The notes: generated from the letters alone by a model not told the origin. DNA of 64,000 bases from Balneola sp. (GCA_002696035.1 NZQV01000010.1:806001-870000); one strand, 5' to 3'. Shown: positions 47,501-57,500, counted from the stretch's first letter. A program made the numbers and translations.

Positions 47501-47925
47501 CGAACAAATCCAAATTCGTTGCTCGAATTCCATTCGTATTTAAAGGTTAGCTCCAGATCGTGATTGATTTCCTCAAACAAGATCTTATTGCCATATCGAT
47601 TTTTGTACAGGTTTCTTGTGCATTTATATCGATAAGCATCTCTTTCTGAAAAAGGCTCCCAGACTTGTACTCCTTCATCTGTGAAAACTTGAAAGATGGT
47701 TTTACCTCCAGTAGTATCAGCAAGCTCTGTAAGCTTATCATCAGTATAATAAGGAAATAAAGCATATTCAGCGTTCTTTCTTCCGGCTGTCAATCCTCCG
47801 TTACTCGAAATAAACATCCAATGATTTGAATCACTGACAAGACTCATGAAGAAAGGTCTTAAATCATCGTGATCTGAAATTTTAAACCATGTTTCTTTTT
47901 CTGAATTTTCAATCGTTATGGACAC
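44512..47925 (-). CDS. Beta-glucan phosphorylase, GH149/GH161/GH94-like
   Basis: This 1137-residue protein has no signal peptide and is predicted to be cytoplasmic. It has a beta-sandwich N domain (WMFISSNGGLTAGRKNAEYALFPYY), a linker and an (alpha/alpha)6 barrel with GYWGDHQIIYLLKF near 511-524 and PEWNDANNALVGNGVS, in which D636 is the candidate catalytic acid, equivalent to the DWND aspartate of GH94 cellobiose phosphorylase. The size (over 1100 residues) and context fit GH149 or GH161 beta-1,3-oligoglucan phosphorylases better than the 800-residue cellobiose enzymes. Such enzymes split beta-1,3-glucan with phosphate to glucose-1-phosphate. The exact family was not confirmed by alignment. 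Confidence 0.82.
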   Translation of the reverse strand: MSITIENSEKETWFKISDHDDLRPFFMSLVSDSNHWMFISSNGGLTAGRKNAEYALFPYYTDDKLTELADTTGGKTIFQVFTDEGVQVWEPFSERDAYRYKCTRNLYKNRYGNKILFEEINHDLELTFKYEWNSSNEFGFVRRSQLINHSSDEQKVSVLDGIQNILPHGVNSDLQTRSSNLVDAYKRSELVKDTGLGIFALSAIIVDKAEPSEALKANVVWSLGLEEPRFLLSSLQLDKFRDMVPVVEETDVKGEKGAYFIQTEINLEGGKDKSWMIVANVNQNHPNVIRLNEAIRSGEDLKSRVDQDVERGTEKLIQLVAGADGLEATSDEYQDARHYSNVLFNIMRGGTFDKNYVVEKADFEKYLRNANSTVFDQNSVFFSKLNETFTKFELDSLLSESEDADLDRLAGEYLSLKFSRRHGDPSRPWNKFSINTHSEVDGSKILDYEGNWRDIFQNWEALVHSYPLFVESMISKFLNATTFDGYNPYRVTKGGFDWETIEPDDPWSYIGYWGDHQIIYLLKFLEFYNDYRPEAFKALFRKNNFVYANVPYRIKSYEDILNDPKDTIDFDMESDRDIREKVAEIGADGALLKSSKDDIHHVNFLEKILATVLSKISNFIPEGGIWMNTQRPEWNDANNALVGNGVSMVTLYYLRRFLKFVESRLEEAEVDEIAVSDELNTFFSNIKAVLEQKKQLLDTSIDDEKRKDITDGLGKAGSDFRNTIYDQGFSGKKSGLSLSEVQHFVEVALEYLEHSIRANKREDNLYHAYNLMSVEGEGISISYLDEMLEGQVAVLSSKYLSPEDSLKVLDALRNSALYRKDQQSYILYPNKDLPGFLERNNIPEELVKKSELLQTLIADGNLDIINKDVNGGFHFNGNFKNARDLKNKIDEMRSGKYGSMIKKEEQLLLDIFEQVFDHKSFTGRSGTFFAYEGLGSIYWHMVSKLHLAVTEITIEAHEGQVDPSTLDQLLKHFDEVGKGIGIHKDPEVYGAFPTDPYSHTPQHRGAQQPGMTGQVKEDILVRFAQLGLRVEDGILSFDPFLLSSDAFIAESKAFELVDLGQEKYSISLPENSLLFTCCQVPVIYKLNDTNSIKVEFSDGEIEELDSLGLTKQLSDELFKRSGNVKQITVSLKESELR

Positions 47926-48016
47926 AGTTAAAAAGTTTTTGTATTAATATTCGGGCCAGAACTTATTAGGCCATTATGTATTGTATATGAAATTGATCGC
48001 TGTATTTACCGCTCTT

Positions 48017-49291
48017 TCACCTTTCCTTACTAAGACCCGGGATCCGGATCTGATCGAAATGTTTTTTCAGTGATTCACTGGATGCATCTTCTGAATGCAC
48101 ATTATATTCATGTACTTCATCCAATAAGTAATATCCAAGTCTGGGCCGTAATTGGTAGAATCCTGAGGAGTCTGACTCCGCTTTTGCAGCCACCCCAAAC
48201 CACTCTTCATTCATATTATTCTGCCCTTCCGTGTAGTCAAACTCATAGCCTCCATTTGCCCAGGATGCAAAAGTATTGTGGACCTCAAGATCTTTGTTTT
48301 GGTCATATTTCCACCATCCATCACTGAATTGGAAAGTGTAGGCACCGATCACATTTTCATCCCCCCCCATACCGGACGCATTTTTGTAGATCTCTTTCCA
48401 GTTTCCCTTCAGGTAATAAGCCTGAGCCTCTTCTGCCTCTTCCTGAGTTTTAACATTGTATGCATCTGAACCAAACTCCGTTAGTAAGACCGGTTTCCCA
48501 TATTCCTTTTTGACGCGTTCAAAGAGATCAGTAAATGAGATCCCTCGATATGTGTTGGTGCCAAAAATATCAACGTCGGTCAGTTCTTCAGAAATGATAT
48601 CTAAGAACTGTACATCCCCGTTACAGAAAGCCACCGGATGATTTCCATCCACTGATTTCATTATTTTTGAGGCCTCATTCATTAACCGATACATGGCCCG
48701 GGCTTGAGTGGTTGAATTTCTGTCCTCAACAGGGATGTCTTCCGTTTCCGCTCCCTCCCAGAAAAGTCCATAGTTATTTTCGTTACCTATCAAATATAAG
48801 AGCAGACCAGGCGTATTCTTGTATTCTTCAGCCAGTCGCTTAACCTCCTCCAACAATATTGTTTGAACCTGGGGATCAGCATAATTTGTCTGAGGAATCC
48901 ATTCACCGTCGACAGAAACACCATAGCGTCCAAATGAATGGTTCAGCATCGTATAGATCCCATAATTCTCATAGATGTAGGTGATCCACTTTTGGGGAAT
49001 GCCGGTATACACACGGATCGAGTTCACACCAATATCCTGAAGCAAACCCATTTCGTAGTCCAACGCTTTTTGAATGAAATCATCGGATTGTTCCCATAAG
49101 CTGTATGAATATGTTTTGCCTATGGGGACGTAGTTCCAGTTCATCCCATTAATGAACTCGGCTTCTCCGTCTATAAGAAGCTGCCATCCATCATCAGATA
49201 GATTCACGGAAACATGATTTGGCTGAGCATGTACAGATGGGTTGCTACATGAAAAAACGACTATAAACAGACAAGCTTTAATTATATCCAT
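48017..49291 (-). CDS. Secreted clan GH-A glycoside hydrolase, family uncertain
   Basis: From the ATG at 49291 this protein has 424 residues, with a signal peptide (cleavage near VHA-Q22, or a lipobox at SC15). The barrel pattern is that of GH2/GH5-type clan A enzymes: FINGMNWNYVPIG, GVNSIRVYTG, acid/base E171 in LIGNENNYG and nucleophile E272 in LLTEFGSDAY. No GH2 sandwich domains are present. GH158 endo-beta-1,3-glucanases and GH2 C-domain-only enzymes are both possible. An earlier ATG at 49309 would add MRPECD, which weakens the signal peptide, so 49291 is preferred. It is the first gene of the glucan operon. Confidence 0.72.
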   Translation of the reverse strand: MDIIKACLFIVVFSCSNPSVHAQPNHVSVNLSDDGWQLLIDGEAEFINGMNWNYVPIGKTYSYSLWEQSDDFIQKALDYEMGLLQDIGVNSIRVYTGIPQKWITYIYENYGIYTMLNHSFGRYGVSVDGEWIPQTNYADPQVQTILLEEVKRLAEEYKNTPGLLLYLIGNENNYGLFWEGAETEDIPVEDRNSTTQARAMYRLMNEASKIMKSVDGNHPVAFCNGDVQFLDIISEELTDVDIFGTNTYRGISFTDLFERVKKEYGKPVLLTEFGSDAYNVKTQEEAEEAQAYYLKGNWKEIYKNASGMGGDENVIGAYTFQFSDGWWKYDQNKDLEVHNTFASWANGGYEFDYTEGQNNMNEEWFGVAAKAESDSSGFYQLRPRLGYYLLDEVHEYNVHSEDASSESLKKHFDQIRIPGLSKER

Positions 49292-49754
49292 ATCACATTC
49301 CGGTCTCATTATTTGGGATATAATGGCAGGAACTCAGAGCGGCTCCAAATCTATATTCACTGAATGAAATATTCATATGATCTTCTTAGTTATATGATAC
49401 CTTCGGTGTTTGGCATTAAGATATTTTACGACTCGAGTATAAGTTCATGCAAATTTTATCTTTTTTTTGCATGATTTTCCTACTTCTTTCTAACTCCTAA
49501 ACTAAATAAACAAACCATCAGCACTATAATTAAGCCTAAAGGTATTGAAATTTTCCGTTCGGAAATATGCTTTTTTCCTGAGTTATTTGCAAATTTAAGC
49601 AAAATTTTTCCTCAATTTGCGTTATACTATATGGGAGTGCTTTTACCCAGTCTTATTTTGGAAATTTGGCTTCGAATCGCATCTTAGAATTGGACTTTAT
49701 CCTGTGATATTGGGAGTACTCAGCGTACATTAACCATGCATTAAATTTTTGATT
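49292..49754. promoter_or_regulatory. Divergent control region of the glucan operon and GH16 gene
   Basis: About 460 AT-rich bases without a coding frame. A minus-strand TAGATTTG (49353-49346) matches the TAnnTTTG -7 element and lies about 55 bases before the glycosidase ATG, although no good TTTG lies at -33. A perfect dyad TTTCCG-TT-CGGAAA (49552-49565) and repeated GCAAA/TTTGC words (49587-49620) are candidate operator sites. No regulator gene is encoded nearby. Confidence 0.4.
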
Positions 49755-51659
49755 ATGACATTTTCCTTTCGAACCCTACTGAGCATCCTTTTTATTTCAC
49801 TGATATTTTCATCAAGTGCTTTTGCCCAAAAATTTGAATTGGTTTGGAGTGATGAATTCAATGAAACTGAACTGGATGAAAGTATCTGGAATCCCTGGGA
49901 AGGAACCGCCTATAATAATGAATGGCAATATTACACCCCTCGCGAAAAGAATATATATGTAGAAGACGGAATGCTCTATCTGGTAGGGCTACGTGAAAAT
50001 TATCAAGGACAACCATGGACTTCAGCTCGTATTAACACACAAGGCAACTTTGAGTTTCAATATGGCAAAGCAGAAATCCGAGCTAAGTTACCATTAGGGA
50101 AAGGTCTTTGGCCTGCTTTTTGGATGCTTGGTAGTAATATTGAGGATAATCAAATTGGTTGGCCTTATTCCGGTGAAATTGACATCATGGAATATCGTGG
50201 TCACTTACCTTATCAAACCAATGGGACCATACACTTTGCTGCCGAAGCACCGGAATTTCCGCGTACCCCAAACGAAGACCACCGGTATATTGGTCAGGAA
50301 TATGACCTGCCCTCAGGAAGTTTTTCCGAAGATTTTCACTTGTATCAATTTGAATGGACAGATTCTGTACTGGTTTGGTCTATTGATGATGTTGAGTTCT
50401 ACAGGCTTACACGAGAAGAGATCGAAGCGAGAACCAGCTACTACCCTTTTGATCAACCTTTCTACATAATTCTAAATTTAGCCATTGGTGGAGATTTCCT
50501 TGGCAATCAGCAGCCTGATGAAACTACCCCAGACAGAAATGAAGTGATCGTGGATTACGTACGTATATATCAGGATACGAATAAGGACCCCGAAGTAGAA
50601 ACTGGTTTGGGAAGTTCAGAAACTGTAGAACCTTACGACCTGATCGAGTTATCAGCTGAAGCAGCTGATGAAGATGGAAGCATCGAAAAAGTTGTCTTTC
50701 TAATGAATGAAAACATTATCGCTGTTGACTCTGTAGCTCCATATCAAGCCACTTGGAGGCCAGGCATTGACGGTTGCTATGACTTTCAGGTTAAAGCTTA
50801 TGATAATTTAAATAACATGGGTTCGAGCACACAAGAAACTGTTTTTATTGTTGGAACAGGTTGTGAAAAGCGTGCTTTTAATGACGAACCTCAAACATTT
50901 CCGGGAACGCTTCAATTTGAACACTATGATTATGGCGGTTTAGATAATGCCTACTATGACACTTCACCTGACACTAACCTGGGTAATAACCTGGGAAACG
51001 AATTCAGAGACACAGAAGCGGTAGATCTGATCCCAGATAAAAATCAAGAAGGTAATCACTTGCTCACAGAATTGGAGGCCGGAGAATGGACTACTTATCA
51101 GATTGAGGTCACCCAGTCAGGTATTTATGATCTTGAATTACGAGCTGTAGGAGGATCACAATCTGGTCGTTTAGATTTTATGATTGACGATGAGGATCTT
51201 GTCTATTATACACGTTTGGTGGCAAGAGATGGAGAACCTTACATCTCAAAAACCGTTACTGACGTTGAACTTACAGAAGGCTCATATGAACTAAAAATGG
51301 ACGTCGTTCAAGACGGGAACGGGCTTAAACCGGATCGGCTTAAAGCCATTTTGACAGAGAGTATAACCTCGAATGAATCTTCAAGAGGAATCCCATCCAC
51401 AGTAACACTGCATCAAAACTATCCGAATCCGTTTAATCCTAATACCAACATCTCTTTTAGTCTCGACCGACCACAACACACACATCTCTCTGTATACAAT
51501 AGTCTGGGCCAGCATATAAAAACCCTTTACTCTGGCACATTAACACAAGGTAGCCACTCTTTTTCTTTTGATGCATCCGGCTACAGCAGTGGTATCTACT
51601 ATTATCAGTTAACGTCTTCCACCGGGACTTGGACTCGGCAGATGCTGCTATTGAAATAA
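49755..51659 (+). CDS. GH16 laminarinase with T9SS sorting domain
   Basis: This 634-residue secreted enzyme has a signal peptide ending SAFA-Q25. The GH16 catalytic domain (about 26-275) has E141-x-D143-xx-E146 in GEIDIMEYRG, typical of beta-1,3-glucanases. An Ig-like domain (about 285-370), a CBM6-like jelly roll (about 390-535) and a T9SS type A C-terminal signal (HQNYPNPFNPNTNISF to the end) follow. It is therefore predicted to be exported by T9SS and held at the surface or released. The frame opens at a TTG two codons earlier, but the ATG at 49755 fits the signal peptide best. It is divergent from the glucan operon. Confidence 0.92.
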   Translation: MTFSFRTLLSILFISLIFSSSAFAQKFELVWSDEFNETELDESIWNPWEGTAYNNEWQYYTPREKNIYVEDGMLYLVGLRENYQGQPWTSARINTQGNFEFQYGKAEIRAKLPLGKGLWPAFWMLGSNIEDNQIGWPYSGEIDIMEYRGHLPYQTNGTIHFAAEAPEFPRTPNEDHRYIGQEYDLPSGSFSEDFHLYQFEWTDSVLVWSIDDVEFYRLTREEIEARTSYYPFDQPFYIILNLAIGGDFLGNQQPDETTPDRNEVIVDYVRIYQDTNKDPEVETGLGSSETVEPYDLIELSAEAADEDGSIEKVVFLMNENIIAVDSVAPYQATWRPGIDGCYDFQVKAYDNLNNMGSSTQETVFIVGTGCEKRAFNDEPQTFPGTLQFEHYDYGGLDNAYYDTSPDTNLGNNLGNEFRDTEAVDLIPDKNQEGNHLLTELEAGEWTTYQIEVTQSGIYDLELRAVGGSQSGRLDFMIDDEDLVYYTRLVARDGEPYISKTVTDVELTEGSYELKMDVVQDGNGLKPDRLKAILTESITSNESSRGIPSTVTLHQNYPNPFNPNTNISFSLDRPQHTHLSVYNSLGQHIKTLYSGTLTQGSHSFSFDASGYSSGIYYYQLTSSTGTWTRQMLLLK

Positions 51660-51770
51660 CTCCTTTCCTCTTTTCTTCCTCTCAGCTTTACCTTGACATT
51701 TTTTTTATGCAGAGAGTGCTATGGTTTGGAAATTTTGTTGCTCGGCAATTTAAGCAAGTATAAGACTGGC

Positions 51771-53501
51771 TTAGGGAAGACGCCTACCTTGTAAGGAAGG
51801 ATCATCGAAATGCTTCATAAGGCTCTCAAATGCAGTCGTATCAACCGATATTTCGGCATCAGCTCTTAGCTCCTGAATTTCTTTGACCACATTGTAGTAT
51901 TTTGACATTCGTTCGATCACCTGATCCTGAACTTCTTCAAACTCCACTCTCTGCATATCTCTTTCACTTACATTCATCACATAAAAAGCTTCGCCTGAAT
52001 TGGCTACTACTGTCTTATTGAGAGGAGCTCTAAATACATGAGATTGTAACGCATACACTTTTCTGACATCAGCACCCTTATGGTATTCGTAGTTTGGATA
52101 GGAATCAGGGGATGATTTTCCTGCTTGAATAGCATTTTTGATCTCCTGAGCAGCTTTAAAACTATCTGCTGTAATCACCCAACCTGAGAATGTTCTACTT
52201 TTGCCCGCATTCATGTCCATGCCACGGAAAGCTGCTTTTTGTTCTTCAATTGGAATATCAGGAACAGGTTGTTCAGACAAGTATTCTTTTACTAAGTAAG
52301 TCTTGTAAAATTTTGACCGGTAGTCCATATTGTACTCCACAATGGGGTCGTTTTCAATATCCTGAACCAAACCAGCTTCAAAAAATACCTGATTTCGAAG
52401 TGCTCTTCCCACTGAAGCCATGGTACGGTTTCTGGCTTCTTCCAGAGGAATTGTCTTAAGCCAGTCAAAATAATCTCCGGCAGTAAATATCCTTTCCTCT
52501 CCTAAGTGTGTGTAACTTGCTATCGGAGTATTGGGATTAAATTCTTGCTCTACAAATTCAACCTCAGCGCTTGTGGGATAACTGGAATTATCCTGTGGAA
52601 TTCCTGATGGCACCGGATTTGAACGGTTTCTGGGTTTTATTTGTCGGATTCTTTCAAAAAGATCTCTGACTGATTCCTGATCTACATTCACATCAAGACT
52701 TTGCATATACGTCTGTACAAACGCATCTCCTTTTAGCGTCATAATACGTTTTTTGGTCAGTCCTGTGATCCCCTCTTTTTTGTATTCAAATTCAGCACTA
52801 GTCATAATAGGATTACCGATCCTGTTATTGACAAAAATGATGTGATACCCCTGACGGGTTCGAACGGGCTCTGAGTATTCTCCCGCTTTCAGTTCATATG
52901 CGGCCTCTCCAAAAGCGTCATCAACGTTGAAATAACTGATCTCCCCCAAATAACCAGCCGTTGAATCATATTGGGGAACATTATAGATCTCATTGGCCAG
53001 ATCCAGAAAAGATTCTCCGTTCTGTAATCGTTGATAGGCTTGCTCGGCTTCTTTTTGATCTGTAAAGAAAAGGTGACTTACATGTAGCTTCACCTTGGTA
53101 TTAAAAAAAGCAGTTTCAACTTGCTGTTCGTCTGGTAAAGAAAGCGTATCAAGAAAGGAGGCTGAGTAGAATCGGTCGGCCACAGAAATTCGGAGAACCT
53201 GGTCCATATATTCTTCATACTGCTCCCCGATTAGGTCGTATTTCCCTGCCTGTTGAGCTAATAAAATATCATCCGTTAAAGAGTTCAGAAATGCATATCG
53301 CTCCTCTTTAGTATCGTTTCTCCCACTACTAAGAATATGCTGAATATACGCCTGCTGGAAAAACTCAGCTGTCACCGTATCATCATTCACTACCGATACT
53401 GTGGGACCTTGGTCAAAGGTTTCTTCAGTTTGGGATGATTCTCTCTCGCATGAAAAAAATAGAATTGAAAGTAGTGCAAAAAAGACAACAGTCTTTTTCA
53501 T
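51771..53501 (-). CDS. Parvulin-type peptidyl-prolyl isomerase lipoprotein
   Basis: This 576-residue protein has a lipoprotein-type signal (ILFFSC). A SurA-like N-terminal helical region leads to a parvulin domain at about 135-235 (LHVSHLFFTDQKEAEQAY ... GYLGEISYF ... VRTRQGYHIIFV). A second, more diverged parvulin-like region lies near 410-520. SurA/PpiD-type proteins help fold outer-membrane and secreted proteins. Its place 19 bases after the PorV-like gene suggests help for the barrel or cargo proteins of this operon. The active-site residues of the second domain are not clear. Confidence 0.8.
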   Translation of the reverse strand: MKKTVVFFALLSILFFSCERESSQTEETFDQGPTVSVVNDDTVTAEFFQQAYIQHILSSGRNDTKEERYAFLNSLTDDILLAQQAGKYDLIGEQYEEYMDQVLRISVADRFYSASFLDTLSLPDEQQVETAFFNTKVKLHVSHLFFTDQKEAEQAYQRLQNGESFLDLANEIYNVPQYDSTAGYLGEISYFNVDDAFGEAAYELKAGEYSEPVRTRQGYHIIFVNNRIGNPIMTSAEFEYKKEGITGLTKKRIMTLKGDAFVQTYMQSLDVNVDQESVRDLFERIRQIKPRNRSNPVPSGIPQDNSSYPTSAEVEFVEQEFNPNTPIASYTHLGEERIFTAGDYFDWLKTIPLEEARNRTMASVGRALRNQVFFEAGLVQDIENDPIVEYNMDYRSKFYKTYLVKEYLSEQPVPDIPIEEQKAAFRGMDMNAGKSRTFSGWVITADSFKAAQEIKNAIQAGKSSPDSYPNYEYHKGADVRKVYALQSHVFRAPLNKTVVANSGEAFYVMNVSERDMQRVEFEEVQDQVIERMSKYYNVVKEIQELRADAEISVDTTAFESLMKHFDDPSLQGRRLP

Positions 53502-53520
53502 AAACTGATATTATTTGTAA

Positions 53521-54588
53521 TTAAAAATAGATCTTAAAGTCGATCATTCTAACGTTGCTAAGGTAGTTTTGTTGGGCAATGGCAAAATCAAAACCAATCC
53601 TGATATCACTTAGTGCCATATCGAAGCCCGCACCATAACCGACATGACTATCAACTTCATTTCCCAAGAAAAGATCTTTGTATCCACCTCTCAGGTAGAA
53701 ATTTGTTGAATTCGTTGAGTACACGAACTCGGCTCCAAAATCTCCATTTAATTTCTGGTCATTGGTTTGGTGAGACTCTCCCATCAACCTAAAGGTGTAA
53801 TAATCTGTTTTCACTACCGGGACTTTTATCCCAAATTTAAAAGACAGTGGCAAGTTCCAGGATTGTGTCTCCCTGTTAACAAAAACGCGGTCGTTATTTC
53901 CGGCATTTTCAGGATTCGGGTCGTAAGTATCACGAAGGTTGATCCCTCCCATTTGGAGTTGCCCACCAAAGTTTTGGATCGAAGCCGCAAGGGTTAGTCC
54001 ATTCAAATAGTCCGTAATAAGAGTAAGGCCAATATCTACTGCAACCGCACTTGCCTTCATATCCCAAATTCGTTGGGATATATATTTAGCTTTTCCACCA
54101 ATAAAAAAGTTGTCCGTAAGTGGTTGAGCATAGCTTAAGCCAAAGACCATGTCACTGGCATCAAACAGTTCGCCATTACCGTTCGGCTGGGTCTCTGTGG
54201 TAACTTCCATCGTTCCATAGCTAACAACGGCACCACTTAGCCCGATCACACCTTTGTTTGAAATAGGAATCGCTACACCAACAGCATTATAGTCAATGTC
54301 AGCAAACATTTGGTAATTGGAGAAGAACACGCCTCCTTTCTTTCCTTCGTGCTCAATTGCAATACCAGATACATTCCAGAATAAGGCATCTGCCCCACTT
54401 GCTGAAGCCGTGTATGCATGCCCCAACGCCGACGCCCTTGATCCCGTCCCTATTGTCAGGAAAGGTGCTGCTGTAGTTCCCACTTTACTCTGAGCTTGTA
54501 TATCAGCCGCCAGAAAAAGCGCGATAAAAAATATACCTATGTATGTGACAAAACTTCTGTTCATGATCTTCTTGTTCTGCAATTTCAT
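53521..54588 (-). CDS. PorV/PorQ-family outer membrane protein
   Basis: This 355-residue protein has a signal peptide ending IQAQ and begins SKVGTTAAPFLTIGTGSRASALGHAYTASASGADALFWN, which resembles PorV and PorQ (segments such as GSRASALG and ALFWNVSGIA). It is predicted to be a FadL-like beta-barrel ending DFKIYF. PorV shuttles T9SS cargo from the translocon to the attachment complex. Here it is translated directly after a T9SS cargo gene (stop and start share one base, TAATG), so it may be a dedicated partner of that cargo. A start at the second ATG (54564, MNRSF) is also possible. Confidence 0.82.
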   Translation of the reverse strand: MKLQNKKIMNRSFVTYIGIFFIALFLAADIQAQSKVGTTAAPFLTIGTGSRASALGHAYTASASGADALFWNVSGIAIEHEGKKGGVFFSNYQMFADIDYNAVGVAIPISNKGVIGLSGAVVSYGTMEVTTETQPNGNGELFDASDMVFGLSYAQPLTDNFFIGGKAKYISQRIWDMKASAVAVDIGLTLITDYLNGLTLAASIQNFGGQLQMGGINLRDTYDPNPENAGNNDRVFVNRETQSWNLPLSFKFGIKVPVVKTDYYTFRLMGESHQTNDQKLNGDFGAEFVYSTNSTNFYLRGGYKDLFLGNEVDSHVGYGAGFDMALSDIRIGFDFAIAQQNYLSNVRMIDFKIYF

Positions 54589-57500
54589 TACTTAATCACC
54601 GCAAATTTTCCAGTTTTCTCTCCTACTCCCGGTGCTTCTACGTGGAACACATAGATGCCGTATGCCACATCAAGTCCGTCTTTTGTGCGAAGATCCCAAT
54701 CGACATCACCATCATTAGTATTTGTATTATGCTGTAAGGTCTGGATGAGTTCGCCTCTCACATTAAAGATCCTGATCGTACACTCCTGAGGAAGATTGAT
54801 AAACTTGATCCTTCGTTCTCCACGCCCTTCCAGGGAATTACTTACCTGGGGTTCATACAAAGAGTATGCCCTATATGGATTTGGAACCACTTTGACATTC
54901 TCTAGTTCGGTAGCAGCAAGTTCTTCGTCTATGGAAGATTCACTGGTAGTGAACTGGAAGAAGTCGCCCTCTGCAAAGGGTTTGTTGTTTGAAATTCTGA
55001 GCACCTCGCCTTCACCCGGCATAACGGGAGTTTCTCCTGAAGGAGCCCGGAAGTTGATATTATGTCTCAGAACACGAACAGCTGCAGACTTTTGCTCCAT
55101 GATGATCAGTTCATCTGAAATGTCATATTCCTCATTCTCATTTCTGTCAAGGACCAACAGTTCAGCAGCTTCTCCTGTCCGCAAATTAACGGCCATCACA
55201 TTCAGGGAATCCCTTAGGTAAGTTGCTGTCTGAAATCTTGGAGGATAGTACACGTCATTGTCTGACCATCTTAATTCGAAGTCATCCGGAGTCAATTCGC
55301 CATTTCCAGTTTCATTCACCTCAAAATCAGCAAGCCAGTTCGTTTCATAGCCATCCACTCTTCTGGGATCGAAATTGAACTGCTCATTATCAGAACCGTA
55401 ATTGCCAACCCAGCCAGATCTGCCGAGGTTATAACCGATCTCAATATCATTCTGAAACTGCATGATAAAGCCTTCGACCACTGGAGACGATTCTTCCATC
55501 TGCCGGCTAATCAAGGTATCAGACCTACTGACATTGATCAGGGAATATCCGGCTGTTGCATAATATTCCGGGCTGACTCGAGTATCTGCACTGTCTCTGA
55601 AGAGAACTCTGTATGTATCTCCAAATGGAACTTGTGAACGGTCCACAATGGTAATTCCCATTGAACCTGTCCCGATCCCTGAAGTAATTTGATCAAGATC
55701 ATCTTCTGTTCCACTTTCAATGTAACCGGCCGGGCGGGCTCTTGGCGTCACAGCTTTAGCGTTGATGGATGAACCTGTGAGATTGAAGAACTGATCTACC
55801 CCAAAGTTGAATACATTTTCTTGCGGATCGATCTCAACCCTTCCTGTCGAATCTACCACGCCGCGATCGTAAGCCACAACAGCGTAGTAATAGGTAACTC
55901 CGTTGGTGACCTCCTCATCTACATAAAAGTATTGCAGGCCAGTATTTGAACCAAGCTGATATACAGCTGTATTATCGAGTACCGGCAAAGATCCTTGTAT
56001 ATCATTTACAAGATCCCACTGAGCGATTGGCTCATAGAAAGTCGGTGTTCCCTCTACGTTCGTGATCGTTCGGGCATCACTTAGTATGGGGTCCGTTCCT
56101 TTGTAGAGTCGGTATCCTTCAAAGTCGAATTCCTGAGTGAACCGGTCAAAACTGTTCACTGACACTGAATCCCAACCCAGGGTTACTTTACCATCCCCGG
56201 CAATAGCGGTAAGTGTTGGTGCAAAGGGAGGTTGTGCAAAATTATAGTTGGCATCATAGATATTTTGAACCGTGATACGGTTTCTAAAGAAGTCATTTTC
56301 GTCTTCACCAAATAACCATGAAAGGGAGAAAAAATCACTTACTGACGGTGGCAGATCAACCGGCCCTGATGTAAAGAGCACAAAAGGCTCATTATTTCGA
56401 AGTACTTCCGGTTCTTTGCCAATTTCTTCAAATAAATTTTCTTCGATCTTTTCCCAAATAAACTGGTCTTCCAGTAGGATGGTGAACTCATAATTCTGTC
56501 TAACACCCAGATCAAAACCACTTAAACCGATTTGATCTGACTCAGGTATATCAAGCTGGTCGAAATTTCGTTCTCCGTCCTGAGGAATTCCATCAGCCTG
56601 TCCAAAATCAGGTCCCGGATAACCGCGGTCATTCGGGCCCAATCCATCAACACCTGTATCAGAGTTCAGAAACTCACCGGGATCCCATTGTCCATTATCA
56701 TTTTCATCCGAAAAAGAGATCCAATTCGCATTTTCATCACCGGTCCACCAGCGTCCGGCCTGGTAAGCAGGCAGTTGGTCTATAGAGCCATAGACGCGTT
56801 CAAAGTTGGCCATGTTATAGTTAGATTCGATGTAGTTTCGAATATTCTCTTGTCCTTCTATAAGCATTCCTGGTCCGGAATCACGGCGTTCATCAACGAT
56901 CCCATCCTCATCATTATCCAGCATATCAAATGGATCAGCTGGACTTTCAAGGAAAGCAAAACCAGTATATCCCAATTCATACTGTCCCCCATTGGGAAGC
57001 GTTCCTAGCCCATTACTGTCCCATCCGTAAGCAATATCAAGCTGAGCATTGAAAGCGGCATTGTCATCCGTTTCATCATTATCACCACCAAGCCCATAGT
57101 CATTTCCCTGAGCAAAGAACAAGCTGTCGTGTTGTGTTTGTCCTACATTCGTGATCCGGTACAACATGAACATCGTATCTTCAGCCAGCAAGTTAGCCCA
57201 CTGTAAATATCGGACTTGTATTTGCAGACCTAATCCCCCTTTGGTTGAATCTGTAGCATCCGGATAGTACACGCCATATTCACTATAGGGTTCGCCGGTA
57301 TCTTCATCGATCTGATATCCCTTATTTTGAAGATCATCGATCACATAGTACGTTTCGAGATCGGCATTGAATACTCCTTTCCCGAATAAACCATTCCATG
57401 CTCCGGGCCAGCCGGGATCATCCGGATTGTCCAAACGATCTGGCCAAAAATCAGGCCAACTTTGTTGATCGTCACTGATAGCGGGAATTCGCTGAAAAGA

